A DNA stretch of 12,171 bases from Collinsella sp. GTDB lineage: Bacteria; Actinomycetota; Coriobacteriia; Coriobacteriales; Coriobacteriaceae. The notes under the pieces were generated by a model. The model worked only from the letters and a program-made list of their open reading frames with translations. It had not been told where the DNA came from and did not search any database. The translations under genes and the position numbers were made by a program. The stretch spans positions 1 to 12,171 of the forward strand of contig DXLY01000051.1 in NCBI GenBank assembly GCA_019414465.1, written 5' to 3'. Positions 1 to 6,517 of the stretch are shown piece by piece. How positions within the stretch are numbered: the stretch's first letter is position 1; every line of letters starts with the position of its first letter.

Positions 1-13
1 TCATCGCCCACCA
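1..13 (+). tRNA. 3' end of a tRNA gene (partial)
   Basis: The first 13 bases read TC-ATCGCCC-A-CCA. This fits the end of a T-stem, a 7-base acceptor 3' strand, a discriminator A and an encoded CCA. A matching 5' acceptor strand would read GGGCGAT, a common start for actinobacterial tRNAs, but it lies outside the window. The isotype and anticodon therefore cannot be read. An intrinsic terminator follows within 10 bases, as expected for the end of a short RNA transcript. The call rests on very few bases and on that terminator, so it is moderately supported. Confidence 0.6.
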
Positions 14-22
14 TTGAATTGG

Positions 23-54
23 AAACGGTCCTCGCAAGGGGACCGTTTTTGTTT
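23..54 (+). terminator. Intrinsic terminator after the tRNA
   Basis: A perfect 9-bp stem (AAACGGTCC at 23-31 with GGACCGTTT at 40-48) encloses an 8-base loop. It ends in a T-run at 46-50, followed by G and TTT. This is a classical Rho-independent terminator for plus-strand transcription, so it most likely ends the tRNA transcript. On the minus strand the stem is followed by CC rather than a U-tract, so it should be poor at stopping transcription arriving from argD. Confidence 0.85.
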
Positions 55-120
55 GTGCCCATCGCAGAGGGATTCGAGCCCGCCAGCACGTCTGTCACAA
101 AGGCCGTGGCCAAATAATGG

Positions 121-309
121 CAAAAATGAGTACTGCTGCTTTGTTTGCAACATATAAAAAGATAGTATTTGCTTAAGTTACGCAACATATGTCCATTATA
201 AGGACTAACAGTCAGATCAAAATCATGCTTTCATCGCCATTTCGACTTGCTATCTGGCCTTATTAGTCCAAAATTGCTGCTACCAAATCGGTAACAGTAC
301 TCATATTTG
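121..309. repeat. Imperfect nested palindrome, MITE-like
   Basis: The outer arms 121-135 and 295-309 are inverted copies matching at 14 of 15 positions (core ATGAGTACTG). Inside them, GGACTAA at 202-208 pairs with TTAGTCC at 263-269, and CAGAT at 213-217 pairs with ATCTG at 252-256. There is also a direct repeat GCAACATAT (147-155 and 182-190), a direct TGCTGCT (134-140 and 275-281), and local hairpins GTCC/GGAC (191-205) and TACC/GGTA (281-293). The nested symmetry suggests a small non-autonomous element or a structured RNA. No target-site duplication was recognised and its identity is unknown. Confidence 0.5.
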
Positions 310-318
310 ATGTTTTTT

Positions 319-354
319 GACCAGCAGGTCTCCCTGCCTTAGCAAATCTAAGGC
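319..354. other. Cluster of overlapping short hairpins
   Basis: Three stems overlap here: GACC-AGCA-GGTC (319-330), GCAGG-TCTC-CCTGC (324-337), and a perfect 7-bp GCCTTAG-CAAAT-CTAAGGC (336-354). The first two are mutually exclusive. For a transcript leaving argD, the 336-354 stem comes first and is followed by purines, not a U-tract, so it is not a standard intrinsic terminator. It could still protect the 3' end of the arg mRNA or mark a Rho-dependent end. The function is not established. Confidence 0.45.
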
Positions 355-439
355 AAAACGGGCTCCAGACCGCTGAATCATGCCGCATAGGGCACGTCCA
401 CAGTCCGGAACTCGGTCCAAATTGAGTTATTGCGCCGCG

Positions 440-1723
440 TTAGCCCAAAACACCCGACAGGATCTCGATCAGACTGTCCACGTCGGCTTCCTCGCAGACG
501 AGTGGCGGCAGGAAACGCAGCGTATGCGCACCCGTAGCGTTGATCACGGCACCGGCGGCCAGCGCGCGGGCAACAACACCATGCGCGTCGCCCGCGGCAT
601 CATCCAAATCACAGCCGAGCATCAAGCCGCGACCACGTACCTCGGTCACGTGCGGCAGCTTGGCGAGCTTTGCCTCCATATAGGCACCCACCTTGGCAGC
701 ATGGTCGGCATAATCGCCGCGCACAAGCGCGGAGAGCGTCGCGGTGCACGCCGCGACGGCCAAGCAGCTACCGCCAAAGGTCGAGCCGTGGTCGCCCGGC
801 TTAAACACGTCGGCAATCTCCTTCTTTGCCACGACGGCACCCATGGGCACGCCATCGGCAATGCCCTTGGCTAGGCTCATGATGTCGGGCTCCACGCCAT
901 AGGTTTGGAATGCAAACGGCTTGCCGGAGCGGAAGATGCCGCACTGGACCTCGTCGGCGATAAGAACGGCGCCCACCTCGTGTGCCAAGTCGCGCGCCGC
1001 CGCCATAAACTCCTCGGTCATGGGGTGCACGCCACTCTCACCCTGGATCGGCTCGAGCATCACGGCACAAATCTCGCTCCCCAGCTGCTTAAAGATCGCA
1101 CGCAGCTCGTCCACATCGTTGGGCGTGCAGGCCACAAAGCCACCCGGCAGCGGGCGGAAGCTGTCCTGCAGCCAATCCTGCATGGTAGCGGCAATGGTCT
1201 CGAGCGTACGGCCGTGGAAGCCGCCGCGCATGCACACGATGGTGTTGCCGCCATTACCGGCACGCTTGGCGTACAGGCGCGCGAGCTTCATCGAGCCCTC
1301 GTTGGCCTCGGCGCCAGAGTTGGCAAAGAAGGTCTCCCAAACCTGCTCATCCGCAGCCGGGGCACCAAGAGCAGCTGCCGTGGTCTCATCGCCGGCGACA
1401 ATGGCATCGGCAAGCACGCGCGCACCATCTACGTCGTCGTTAGCAAGCTTGGACAGCAGCGCCGCGACCTGTCCGCGCTGCTCGATGTAGAAGTAATTGG
1501 AGACATGCATGAGCTTTTTGGTCTGTGCCTCGAGCGCCGAGAGCACGGCCGGGTCGCCATGACCTAGGCTGCACACGCCGATGCCGGCAAGAAAGTCGAG
1601 GTACTCACGGCCATCGTCGCCGGTGAGCTTCATGCCGTGACCCTCGACAAACTCGACCGGAGAGCGGCCAAAGGTATGCATAACGTAATGGGATTCAAGC
1701 GATTGCTGAGCTGCAAGTGACAT
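440..1723 (-). CDS. argD: Acetylornithine aminotransferase
   Basis: This class-III PLP aminotransferase (427 aa) moves the amino group from glutamate to N-acetylglutamate semialdehyde, giving N-acetylornithine. Visible family landmarks are FFANSGAEAN (132-141), GGFHGRT (167-173), LEPIQGE (223-229) and ADEVQCG (256-262) with PLP-contacting Asp257. The motif SLAKGIADGVPMGA (283-296) carries the Schiff-base lysine Lys286. The ATG start is preceded by AAAGG with a 6-base gap. It follows argB by 69 bases and is the last gene of the argCJBD run. One oddity: about 30 extra residues (roughly 95-128, rich in Ala, Asp and Val) sit before the FFANSGAEAN motif, where most ArgD proteins have only a few. 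Ornithine or succinyl-ornithine aminotransferase would look similar, but the operon makes ArgD nearly certain. Confidence 0.95.
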   Translation of the reverse strand: MSLAAQQSLESHYVMHTFGRSPVEFVEGHGMKLTGDDGREYLDFLAGIGVCSLGHGDPAVLSALEAQTKKLMHVSNYFYIEQRGQVAALLSKLANDDVDGARVLADAIVAGDETTAAALGAPAADEQVWETFFANSGAEANEGSMKLARLYAKRAGNGGNTIVCMRGGFHGRTLETIAATMQDWLQDSFRPLPGGFVACTPNDVDELRAIFKQLGSEICAVMLEPIQGESGVHPMTEEFMAAARDLAHEVGAVLIADEVQCGIFRSGKPFAFQTYGVEPDIMSLAKGIADGVPMGAVVAKKEIADVFKPGDHGSTFGGSCLAVAACTATLSALVRGDYADHAAKVGAYMEAKLAKLPHVTEVRGRGLMLGCDLDDAAGDAHGVVARALAAGAVINATGAHTLRFLPPLVCEEADVDSLIEILSGVLG

Positions 1724-1792
1724 GAGATGCCTTTCGTTGGGCGCCAGACGGCGCGGGGCTATGGGTGCAGGAATGGGGCGGCTGCGGGTCAG

Positions 1793-2773
1793 CTAGACCG
1801 TCTGAAGCTTCTCGACCTCGTCAAGGTTCTCGGTCAGACGCGCAGCAAACGTCGAAAGCGGATGCGGATGCGTATCGAACTCGTAAGCCGTCTCGGTGGA
1901 ATGAATCACGGTGCCGACGCCGGCATCGGTCAGCAGCTCCAGGAGCAGCGAATGCGGCGTAGTACCGTTAATGATGTGGGCACGAAATACGCCGCCGGTA
2001 AGCGCATCGACGGCCGCACGCAGCTTGGGAATCATGCCCTTATCGACCTCGCCGCCGTAGAGCATTTCGTTAACCTCGTCGAGCGTTAGGTTGGAGATAA
2101 GCGAGTCCTTGTCGCTAAAGTCCTTGTACAGACCATCGACATCGGTCAAAAAGATCGCCTTATGCGCGTGGAGCGCCGCGGCAACGGCACCGGCGGCGGT
2201 ATCGGCGTTGATGTTGAAGAAACCGCCGTCCTCCCCCGCCGCGACGGTAGCGATGACGGGGATGTACTCGCTATCGAGTAAGCGCTCGATATAGTCGGTG
2301 TTGACGTGCGTCACTTTGCCCACGCGACCGAGCTCGGGGTCGAGCGGCTCGGCGATGAGCGTGCCGGCATCGCTGCCCGACACGCCCACGGCCAGGTTGC
2401 CGTGGTGGTTGATGGCAGCAACCAGCTCCTGGTTAACCTTGCCGCCCAGCACCTCGCGCACGATATCCATAGTCGCCGGCGTGGTCACGCGTTGGCCGTT
2501 CTTAAACTCGACGGGAATATCGTAATGGCTCAGCGCCTCGTTGATAGCCTTGCCGCCGCCGTGCACGATGACGGGGCGCATACCGATGATCTTGAGCAAA
2601 ACGATGTCGCTCATCACGTCGCGGCGCAGCTGCTCATCAACCATGGCGGCTCCGCCATATTTGATAACAACCGTCTTGCCGGTCAGGTTCTTAATCCACG
2701 GCAGCGCTTCAAACAGCAGCTGCGCGGTTGCTTCGTTGGATTCGCTCGAACGACAATTGCGTGCGAATTTCAT
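1793..2773 (-). CDS. argB: Acetylglutamate kinase
   Basis: ArgB phosphorylates N-acetylglutamate with ATP, the second step of ornithine synthesis. The product is 326 aa from the chosen ATG. Amino-acid-kinase motifs are present: VIKYGG (36-41), VHGGGKAI (70-77), GVSGSDAG (130-137), the NINAD substrate region (187-191), LTDVDGLY (209-216) and MIPK (247-250). The open frame runs 20 codons further upstream, but GAGG lies 6 bases before the ATG at 2773 and the residues before it do not look conserved. An N-terminal helix-forming segment (about 1-30) and a GVGT motif near the C-terminus (285-288) are typical of the hexameric, arginine-inhibited kinases and absent from the short E. coli type. Feedback inhibition by arginine is therefore inferred. 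A tail of about 35 residues follows GVGTVI and is longer than usual. Confidence 0.94.
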   Translation of the reverse strand: MKFARNCRSSESNEATAQLLFEALPWIKNLTGKTVVIKYGGAAMVDEQLRRDVMSDIVLLKIIGMRPVIVHGGGKAINEALSHYDIPVEFKNGQRVTTPATMDIVREVLGGKVNQELVAAINHHGNLAVGVSGSDAGTLIAEPLDPELGRVGKVTHVNTDYIERLLDSEYIPVIATVAAGEDGGFFNINADTAAGAVAAALHAHKAIFLTDVDGLYKDFSDKDSLISNLTLDEVNEMLYGGEVDKGMIPKLRAAVDALTGGVFRAHIINGTTPHSLLLELLTDAGVGTVIHSTETAYEFDTHPHPLSTFAARLTENLDEVEKLQTV

Positions 2774-2779
2774 AATCTG

Positions 2780-2783
2780 CCTC
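2780..2783 (-). promoter_or_regulatory. Ribosome binding site deciding the argB start
   Basis: The minus strand reads GAGG, then 6 bases, then ATG at 2773. This is the only good Shine-Dalgarno match near the N-terminus of argB. It argues against the longer open frame that would start at 2833, inside the argJ-argB spacer. Confidence 0.65.
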
Positions 2784-2854
2784 GTCTTTCGTATCGTTAT
2801 CGCGCCGTGCTCCGCTGTCCGCAATCGCGGCAAGATGCGCAGCGTGCCTGGAAT

Positions 2855-4132
2855 CTAGGAACGGTAGTCGCCGTTGATGGAGATATACTCATGCGTGAGG
2901 TCGCAGGTCCACACGGTCGTTGCCGCGTCGCCTGCGCCCAGGTCGACCGAGATCACGATCTCGGGCGCCTCGAAACGTCGTAGAGCCTCGTCCTCGTCAA
3001 AGGGAACAGTCAGACCGTCGCGACAGACGGGCATGCCCATCATGTCGATAGAAACGTCTTCCTGATTAAACTTCACGCCGCACTTACCAAGCGCCATAGC
3101 AACGCGGCCCCAGTTGCAGTCGTGGCCGGCGATGCAGGTCTTAACGAGCGGCGAGTTGGCAACGGCGCGGGCGGCGATATCGGCCTCCTCGTCGTTCACG
3201 GCGCCGGTAACGTTGACCGTAACAAGTTTGGATGCGCCCTCGCCGTCGGCGGCGATGTTGCGCGCCAGGCTCTCGCACACCTCGTGCACGGCAAATGCCA
3301 ACTCGTCAAAGGCATCGGAACCCTCGACGATAGGCTCGGCATCTGCGGCAGCGGCGCCGGAGGCAAGCATGATGCAGGTGTCGTTGGTCGAGGTGTCGGA
3401 ATCGACCGTTACCTTGTTAAAGGTCTGCTTGACGGTGGAGAGCAACAGGGCGTGGAGCGCCGCCGGCTCGACGGGGGCATCGGTAGTGATGACCGCGATC
3501 ATGGTGGCCATGTTGGGCATGATCATGCCCGAGCCCTTGCACATACCGCCCACCGTATAGGCATTGCCTGTGTGTCCCGCAGCCTCGCTGACGTAGGACA
3601 CGGCGTACTCCTTGGAGTGCGTGTCGGTCGTCATGATGGCACGAGCGGCATCGGCGCCACCGTGGGCGGAAAGTGCCTCGTAGGCAGCAGGAATGGCGGT
3701 CTCAAACGTGTCGATCGGCAGAATCTGGCCAATCACACCCGTGGAGGCAACCAGAATCTGCTGGGGTTCGCAGCCGATGACCTGCGATGCAATGCTGCAC
3801 GTCTCGCGCGCGCATGCAAGGCCAGTCTCACCCGTGGCGGCGTTGGCATTGCCAGAGTTGACCGAAACGCCGGCGATGATACCATAGCCCTTGTCGGCAC
3901 CGCCCAGGTTGGCACGGCTCACTTGCACGGGCGCCGCGCAAAAGCGATTGGTGGTAAACACGCCGGCACCGGGACAGGGTTTATCGGGCACGACGAGCGC
4001 GTAATCCAGACGCTCGGGGTTCTTGCGGAACCCAGCGTGGATGCCCGCAGCTTTAAAACCAGCCGCAGCCGTAACGCCACCCTCGACGGCGCGAATCTTG
4101 ATATCAAACAGCTCGGTATTCATCGTCTTCAT
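2855..4132 (-). CDS. argJ: Ornithine acetyltransferase / glutamate N-acetyltransferase
   Basis: ArgJ moves the acetyl group from N-acetylornithine back to glutamate, so the pathway runs as a cycle; many ArgJ proteins can also use acetyl-CoA. The 425-aa frame has the N-terminal GGVTAAAGFKAAG (18-30), the STGVIG oxyanion-hole motif (130-135) and TTDT (168-171). The self-cleavage site lies in KGSGMIMPNMATM (199-211). Thr210 should become the N-terminal nucleophile of the beta chain after autoproteolysis between Ala209 and Thr210. The C-terminus YISINGDYRS matches the family ending. The start is uncertain: AAGGAG lies only 2 bases before the ATG at 4132, but 11 bases before a second in-frame ATG at 4123 (MNTELFD). 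Neither spacing is ideal. Whether this enzyme is mono- or bifunctional cannot be read from the sequence. Confidence 0.95.
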   Translation of the reverse strand: MKTMNTELFDIKIRAVEGGVTAAAGFKAAGIHAGFRKNPERLDYALVVPDKPCPGAGVFTTNRFCAAPVQVSRANLGGADKGYGIIAGVSVNSGNANAATGETGLACARETCSIASQVIGCEPQQILVASTGVIGQILPIDTFETAIPAAYEALSAHGGADAARAIMTTDTHSKEYAVSYVSEAAGHTGNAYTVGGMCKGSGMIMPNMATMIAVITTDAPVEPAALHALLLSTVKQTFNKVTVDSDTSTNDTCIMLASGAAAADAEPIVEGSDAFDELAFAVHEVCESLARNIAADGEGASKLVTVNVTGAVNDEEADIAARAVANSPLVKTCIAGHDCNWGRVAMALGKCGVKFNQEDVSIDMMGMPVCRDGLTVPFDEDEALRRFEAPEIVISVDLGAGDAATTVWTCDLTHEYISINGDYRS

Positions 4133-4257
4133 GACTCCTTATGTCAAACAAAAAACGGACATCGGTTGGTGCGCCATGCCAGTCGTAATCATGAGACCAG
4201 CTTAAGAGTGGCGCCCCACTCGATGCCCGACTACCAAATCGTTAACAATCGAATGTG

Positions 4258-5328
4258 CTACACCGGGCACGCCACTGTGGGCAAGCCTCGTCGCTCGTCA
4301 AAACCAAAGACGATGTTGGCGCACTGGACCGCCTGGCCTGCTGCACCCTTGCACAGATTGTCGATGGCGCCCGTCGCCACCAGAACGCCCGCGCGCTTGT
4401 TGAGCGCGAGGCCAATCTGGGCGGCGTTGGTTCCGACGACCGAAGCCGTCTTGGGCTGCTGGCCGGCGTCGAGCACGCGCACAAAGGTGCGTCCAGCGTA
4501 GAACTGCTTGTAATAGTCGACGACATCCTCAAGAGCCAGGGAGTCAATGGCCTGCGGCGTGAGCGGCAGCGTCACCGTGGAGAGCAGGCCGCGCTTGAGC
4601 GGTGCCAGATGCGGGGTGAAGACGACGCGATCGGTCAGGCCAAGGATTTGCTCAATCTCGGGCGTGTGGCGATGCTTGCCCACGCCGTAGGCCTCCAAGT
4701 TCTCGTCGGCGCTGCAAAAATGCGTACGAGCGTTGCAGGACTTGCCGGCACCCGTCACACCGCTGATGGCATCAACGATCACGGGGCCGCTCTGGGCAAC
4801 CCAGCCAGCGCGCACGGCGGGCGCGGCGGCAAGGCTCGTTGCGGTGGGATAGCAACCGGCGCAGGCGACCAGCACGGACTTGCCATCAGCATAATCGGAT
4901 GCGGCGGTCTCCAAGTCCTGGCAGAACAGCTCGGGCAGGCCGAAAGCGCGGGTCTTGAGCAACTCGGGGCTCGTGTGCTCGACGGCATACCATGCCTCAA
5001 AGACAGACGCGTCGCTCAGGCGATAGTCGGCCGAGAGGTCAATGCAGGAGACTCCCGCGGCAAGCAGGGCGGGCACCTGAGCCATGGCCGCGGTATGCGG
5101 CACGGCCAAGAAGACGGCGTCGCAGGATTTAAGCTCGGGGGCGTCATGCGTGGTGAAAACCAGATCGCTCACGCCAGCAAAGCTCGGATACACCGCAGAC
5201 AACGGCTGGCCGGCATCGGCGTTGGACGTAATGGCGACAAGTTCAAACTCGGGATGACCGAGCACGAGGCGAATGAGCTCGGCTCCGGCATATCCAGCCG
5301 CGCCGACGATTCCAACCTTCAAAGACAT
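4258..5328 (-). CDS. argC: N-acetyl-gamma-glutamyl-phosphate reductase
   Basis: ArgC reduces N-acetylglutamyl phosphate with NADPH to N-acetylglutamate semialdehyde, releasing phosphate. The product is 356 aa, within the usual range. The N-terminal nucleotide-binding fold has GAAGYAG (9-15). The catalytic motif is GCYPTATS (158-165) with Cys159 as nucleophile, and the conserved GKHRHTPEIEQ (217-227) supplies the active-site histidines. The residues before the Cys are VACAG rather than the common NPG, a mild variation. The start is well supported by AAGGAG with a 6-base gap. It is the first gene of the arginine run and is preceded by an AT-rich 257-base spacer, so its promoter should lie there. 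The argJ start is 125 bases downstream. Confidence 0.96.
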   Translation of the reverse strand: MSLKVGIVGAAGYAGAELIRLVLGHPEFELVAITSNADAGQPLSAVYPSFAGVSDLVFTTHDAPELKSCDAVFLAVPHTAAMAQVPALLAAGVSCIDLSADYRLSDASVFEAWYAVEHTSPELLKTRAFGLPELFCQDLETAASDYADGKSVLVACAGCYPTATSLAAAPAVRAGWVAQSGPVIVDAISGVTGAGKSCNARTHFCSADENLEAYGVGKHRHTPEIEQILGLTDRVVFTPHLAPLKRGLLSTVTLPLTPQAIDSLALEDVVDYYKQFYAGRTFVRVLDAGQQPKTASVVGTNAAQIGLALNKRAGVLVATGAIDNLCKGAAGQAVQCANIVFGFDERRGLPTVACPV

Positions 5329-5340
5329 ATCAGACTCCTT

Positions 5341-5460
5341 GTCTGCGATTTATGCACCGATGCGCATTTCGCAGCGGTCGTTATGAAGTGGGTTGAAACT
5401 TTAGCACCAAAAGATGCATTAACACGTAAATGGTTTACATATTCATGCATTGAAACATTC
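5341..5460 (-). promoter_or_regulatory. Probable promoter/operator region of the arg operon
   Basis: This AT-rich stretch upstream of argC must contain the arginine promoter, given the hairpin at 5493-5550 behind it. One candidate is an extended -10 on the minus strand, TGC-TAAAGT (5406-5398), but no good -35 accompanies it. Possible operator features are the heptamer AATGCAT repeated directly 31 bp apart (5445-5451 and 5414-5420), TTCA-ATGCA-TGAA (5453-5441), and GTAAA-CCA-TTTAC between the two heptamers. An ArgR/AhrC-type repressor is expected for this operon, but none of these sites is a clear ARG box. No leader peptide rich in arginine was found. Confidence 0.4.
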
Positions 5461-5492
5461 CCGACACATTCGCTTGAAGGAATTGACGAATG

Positions 5493-5550
5493 GGGCGGGC
5501 CCCGTATTGACCGGCGCTCCTAACGGCGCCGGGCAATACGGGGCCCGCCC
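5493..5550 (-). terminator. GC-rich hairpin ending the flavin operon (no U-tract)
   Basis: A perfect 17-bp stem (5493-5509 with 5534-5550) continues, after one A/G mismatch, into a 7-bp stem CCGGCGC/GCGCCGG around an 8-base loop. It lies 35 bases past the stop of the last flavin-operon gene and upstream of the arg promoter region, the right place for an operon boundary. The minus-strand sequence after the stem reads CATTCGTCAATTCC, without a run of T, and the plus strand has none either. It may still terminate or stabilise the 3' end, but it is not a textbook intrinsic terminator. Confidence 0.6.
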
Positions 5551-5585
5551 ATGCGAAAACCAAGTTGTTAGGATGAGCCAGCTGG

Positions 5586-5996
5586 CTAGAGCTCGACCGG
5601 CACCCATTCGTCGTGATTGCAGATAAAAGCCTCGGGATCCTCGACGCTAAAGAAGACGAGCGTGGGGTCGTTAGGCCCCTCATAGTGCTCGCCCAGGCGC
5701 TCTAGATGCTTCCACCCGGCTTCGCGCATTTCGTCTAAGGCCCGGTCATCCAAGCCGGCACGCCCGCGCAAGATGAGCCAGCCATGGCCCGGCCACCAAC
5801 TCGTGGCCTCAAAGCGCTGATTTTGTAGCAGCTCTTGCCACACGTCTTTGGTGTGCGCTGTTACAAACCACAGCTTGCCATCCTGGATCTGCGCAAACGA
5901 AAACGGACGCACATGAGGCTGTCCGTCAACGCTCGTCGCCAAATACCATGCCGGCACCGACGTCAGATACTCCAACACCGTATTCAATCCGTCCAC
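5586..5996 (-). CDS. Pyridoxamine 5'-phosphate oxidase-like flavin-binding protein (paralogue 1)
   Basis: This 136-aa protein has the split-barrel fold pattern of the PNPOx-like family (PF01243 type), whose members usually bind FMN or another flavin. Landmarks are PAWYLAT (15-21), VRPFSFA (29-35), DGKLWF (39-44), KDVW (50-53) and FFSVED (115-120). The start is GTG, supported by AGGAGG 4 bases upstream; no ATG lies near the N-terminus. It is about half identical by eye to the gene just upstream (6041-6487), with 44 bases between them, so the pair is a tandem duplication. Both genes even end in GAGCTCTAG. The substrate is unknown. True PdxH is longer, so pyridoxal synthesis is unlikely. Cytoplasmic; no signal peptide or membrane segment. 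Confidence 0.8.
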   Translation of the reverse strand: MDGLNTVLEYLTSVPAWYLATSVDGQPHVRPFSFAQIQDGKLWFVTAHTKDVWQELLQNQRFEATSWWPGHGWLILRGRAGLDDRALDEMREAGWKHLERLGEHYEGPNDPTLVFFSVEDPEAFICNHDEWVPVEL

Positions 5997-6000
5997 GTTT

Positions 6001-6006
6001 CCTCCT
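6001..6006 (-). promoter_or_regulatory. Strong ribosome binding site for a GTG start
   Basis: AGGAGG on the minus strand stands 4 bases before the GTG at 5996. It decides the start of the second PNPOx-like gene, which has no nearby ATG. Its strength suggests independent translation even if the mRNA is shared with the upstream gene. Confidence 0.75.
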
Positions 6007-6040
6007 GTACTAGCTAGTTTGGGAACCTGGTTTGTGCGAG

Positions 6041-6487
6041 CTAGAGCTCCAGGCGCTCCTCGCTGCCGTCGATATCACAGAAGCGCGCAGCAATGTTGCG
6101 GACCGAAAAGAAAGCAAGGCGGCCGTCGTTGGCACTCTCGTGTTCCTCGCCAATGCCCACCATGTGCTTAAAACCCGCTTGACGCACCTTGTCGCTCGCA
6201 ACTGCGTCGTCCTCAAGTGCGGCTTCGCCGGTCAATACGATCCAACATTCCCCCGGCTTCCAGCCCGAGAGCTCAAACTTGGGATTCGCGCTCAGCTCCG
6301 CCCACACATCCTTGTCGCGCGACGTGCAAAACCACAACTTACCGTCATCGACCATGGCAAACGAAAACGGTCTCACGCGGGGCTGATGTCCGTCGGCCAC
6401 ATCGGTCGTGGCCAGATACCACGCCGGAATGCGCCTGAGATACGAACAGGCGCGCTCAAGCTGAGCCGTGCGGTCGTTGTCGGTCAT
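6041..6487 (-). CDS. Pyridoxamine 5'-phosphate oxidase-like flavin-binding protein (paralogue 2)
   Basis: This 148-aa protein belongs to the same small split-barrel family as its downstream neighbour. It carries PAWYLAT (21-27), VRPFSFA (38-44), DGKLWF (48-53), KDVW (59-62), GWKPGECW (75-82) and FFSV (126-129). The N-terminus has about 6 extra residues compared with the paralogue. The ATG has AGGGG about 5 bases upstream, inside a GGGGCCCC palindrome. The gene begins 30 bases after ecfT, so co-transcription with the riboflavin transporter is likely and FMN is a reasonable cofactor guess. The reaction is unknown; relatives include flavin-dependent reductases and haem- or F420-binding proteins. 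The assignment to the fold is firm, any function is inference. Confidence 0.8.
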   Translation of the reverse strand: MTDNDRTAQLERACSYLRRIPAWYLATTDVADGHQPRVRPFSFAMVDDGKLWFCTSRDKDVWAELSANPKFELSGWKPGECWIVLTGEAALEDDAVASDKVRQAGFKHMVGIGEEHESANDGRLAFFSVRNIAARFCDIDGSEERLEL

Positions 6488-6517
6488 AGGGGCCCCTTTC
6501 TTGCGCTCGAATCGCGC

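Larger units (their letters stand above)
55..439. other. Non-coding region between tRNA terminator and argD
   Basis: This stretch of 385 bases has no convincing gene on either strand. Positions 110-320 are clearly more AT-rich than the surrounding genes. That part holds an imperfect palindrome (121-309) and a cluster of short hairpins (319-354), both listed separately. No ribosome binding site, promoter pair or intrinsic terminator for the argD transcript is obvious. The end of the arginine mRNA is therefore not explained by a U-tract terminator here. Confidence 0.6.

Noticed and set aside
67..86. A T-arm-like string (GGGATTCGAGCCCG) suggesting a second tRNA or an attachment-site copy.
   Set aside because: The loop has an extra base for a normal T-arm, and no acceptor stem, CCA or anticodon arm surrounds it. 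It does not repeat the tRNA end at 1-13.
126..304. Two tiny open frames both beginning ATGAGTACTG: 16 codons on plus from 126 and 13 codons on minus from 304.
   Set aside because: Neither has a Shine-Dalgarno sequence. Their shared start simply reflects the inverted repeat. No Arg- or other amino-acid-rich run supports a leader peptide.
2774..2833. Longer argB start at 2833 adding 20 residues.
   Set aside because: The extra residues are Arg-rich and unlike known N-termini, while a GAGG ribosome site sits at the right distance from the ATG at 2773.
5438..5455. Candidate ARG box (minus strand, around TTTCAATGCATGAATA).
   Set aside because: The half-sites are in the opposite order from the usual TGAAT...ATTCA arrangement. 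It is kept only as part of the general control region, not as an ARG box.
3122..5523. Long plus-strand open frames (3122-4501 and 4255-5523) opposite argJ and argC.
   Set aside because: Shadows of GC-rich genes: they overlap well-identified enzymes, run through the intergenic spacers, and have His/Gly/Arg-rich composition without recognisable motifs.
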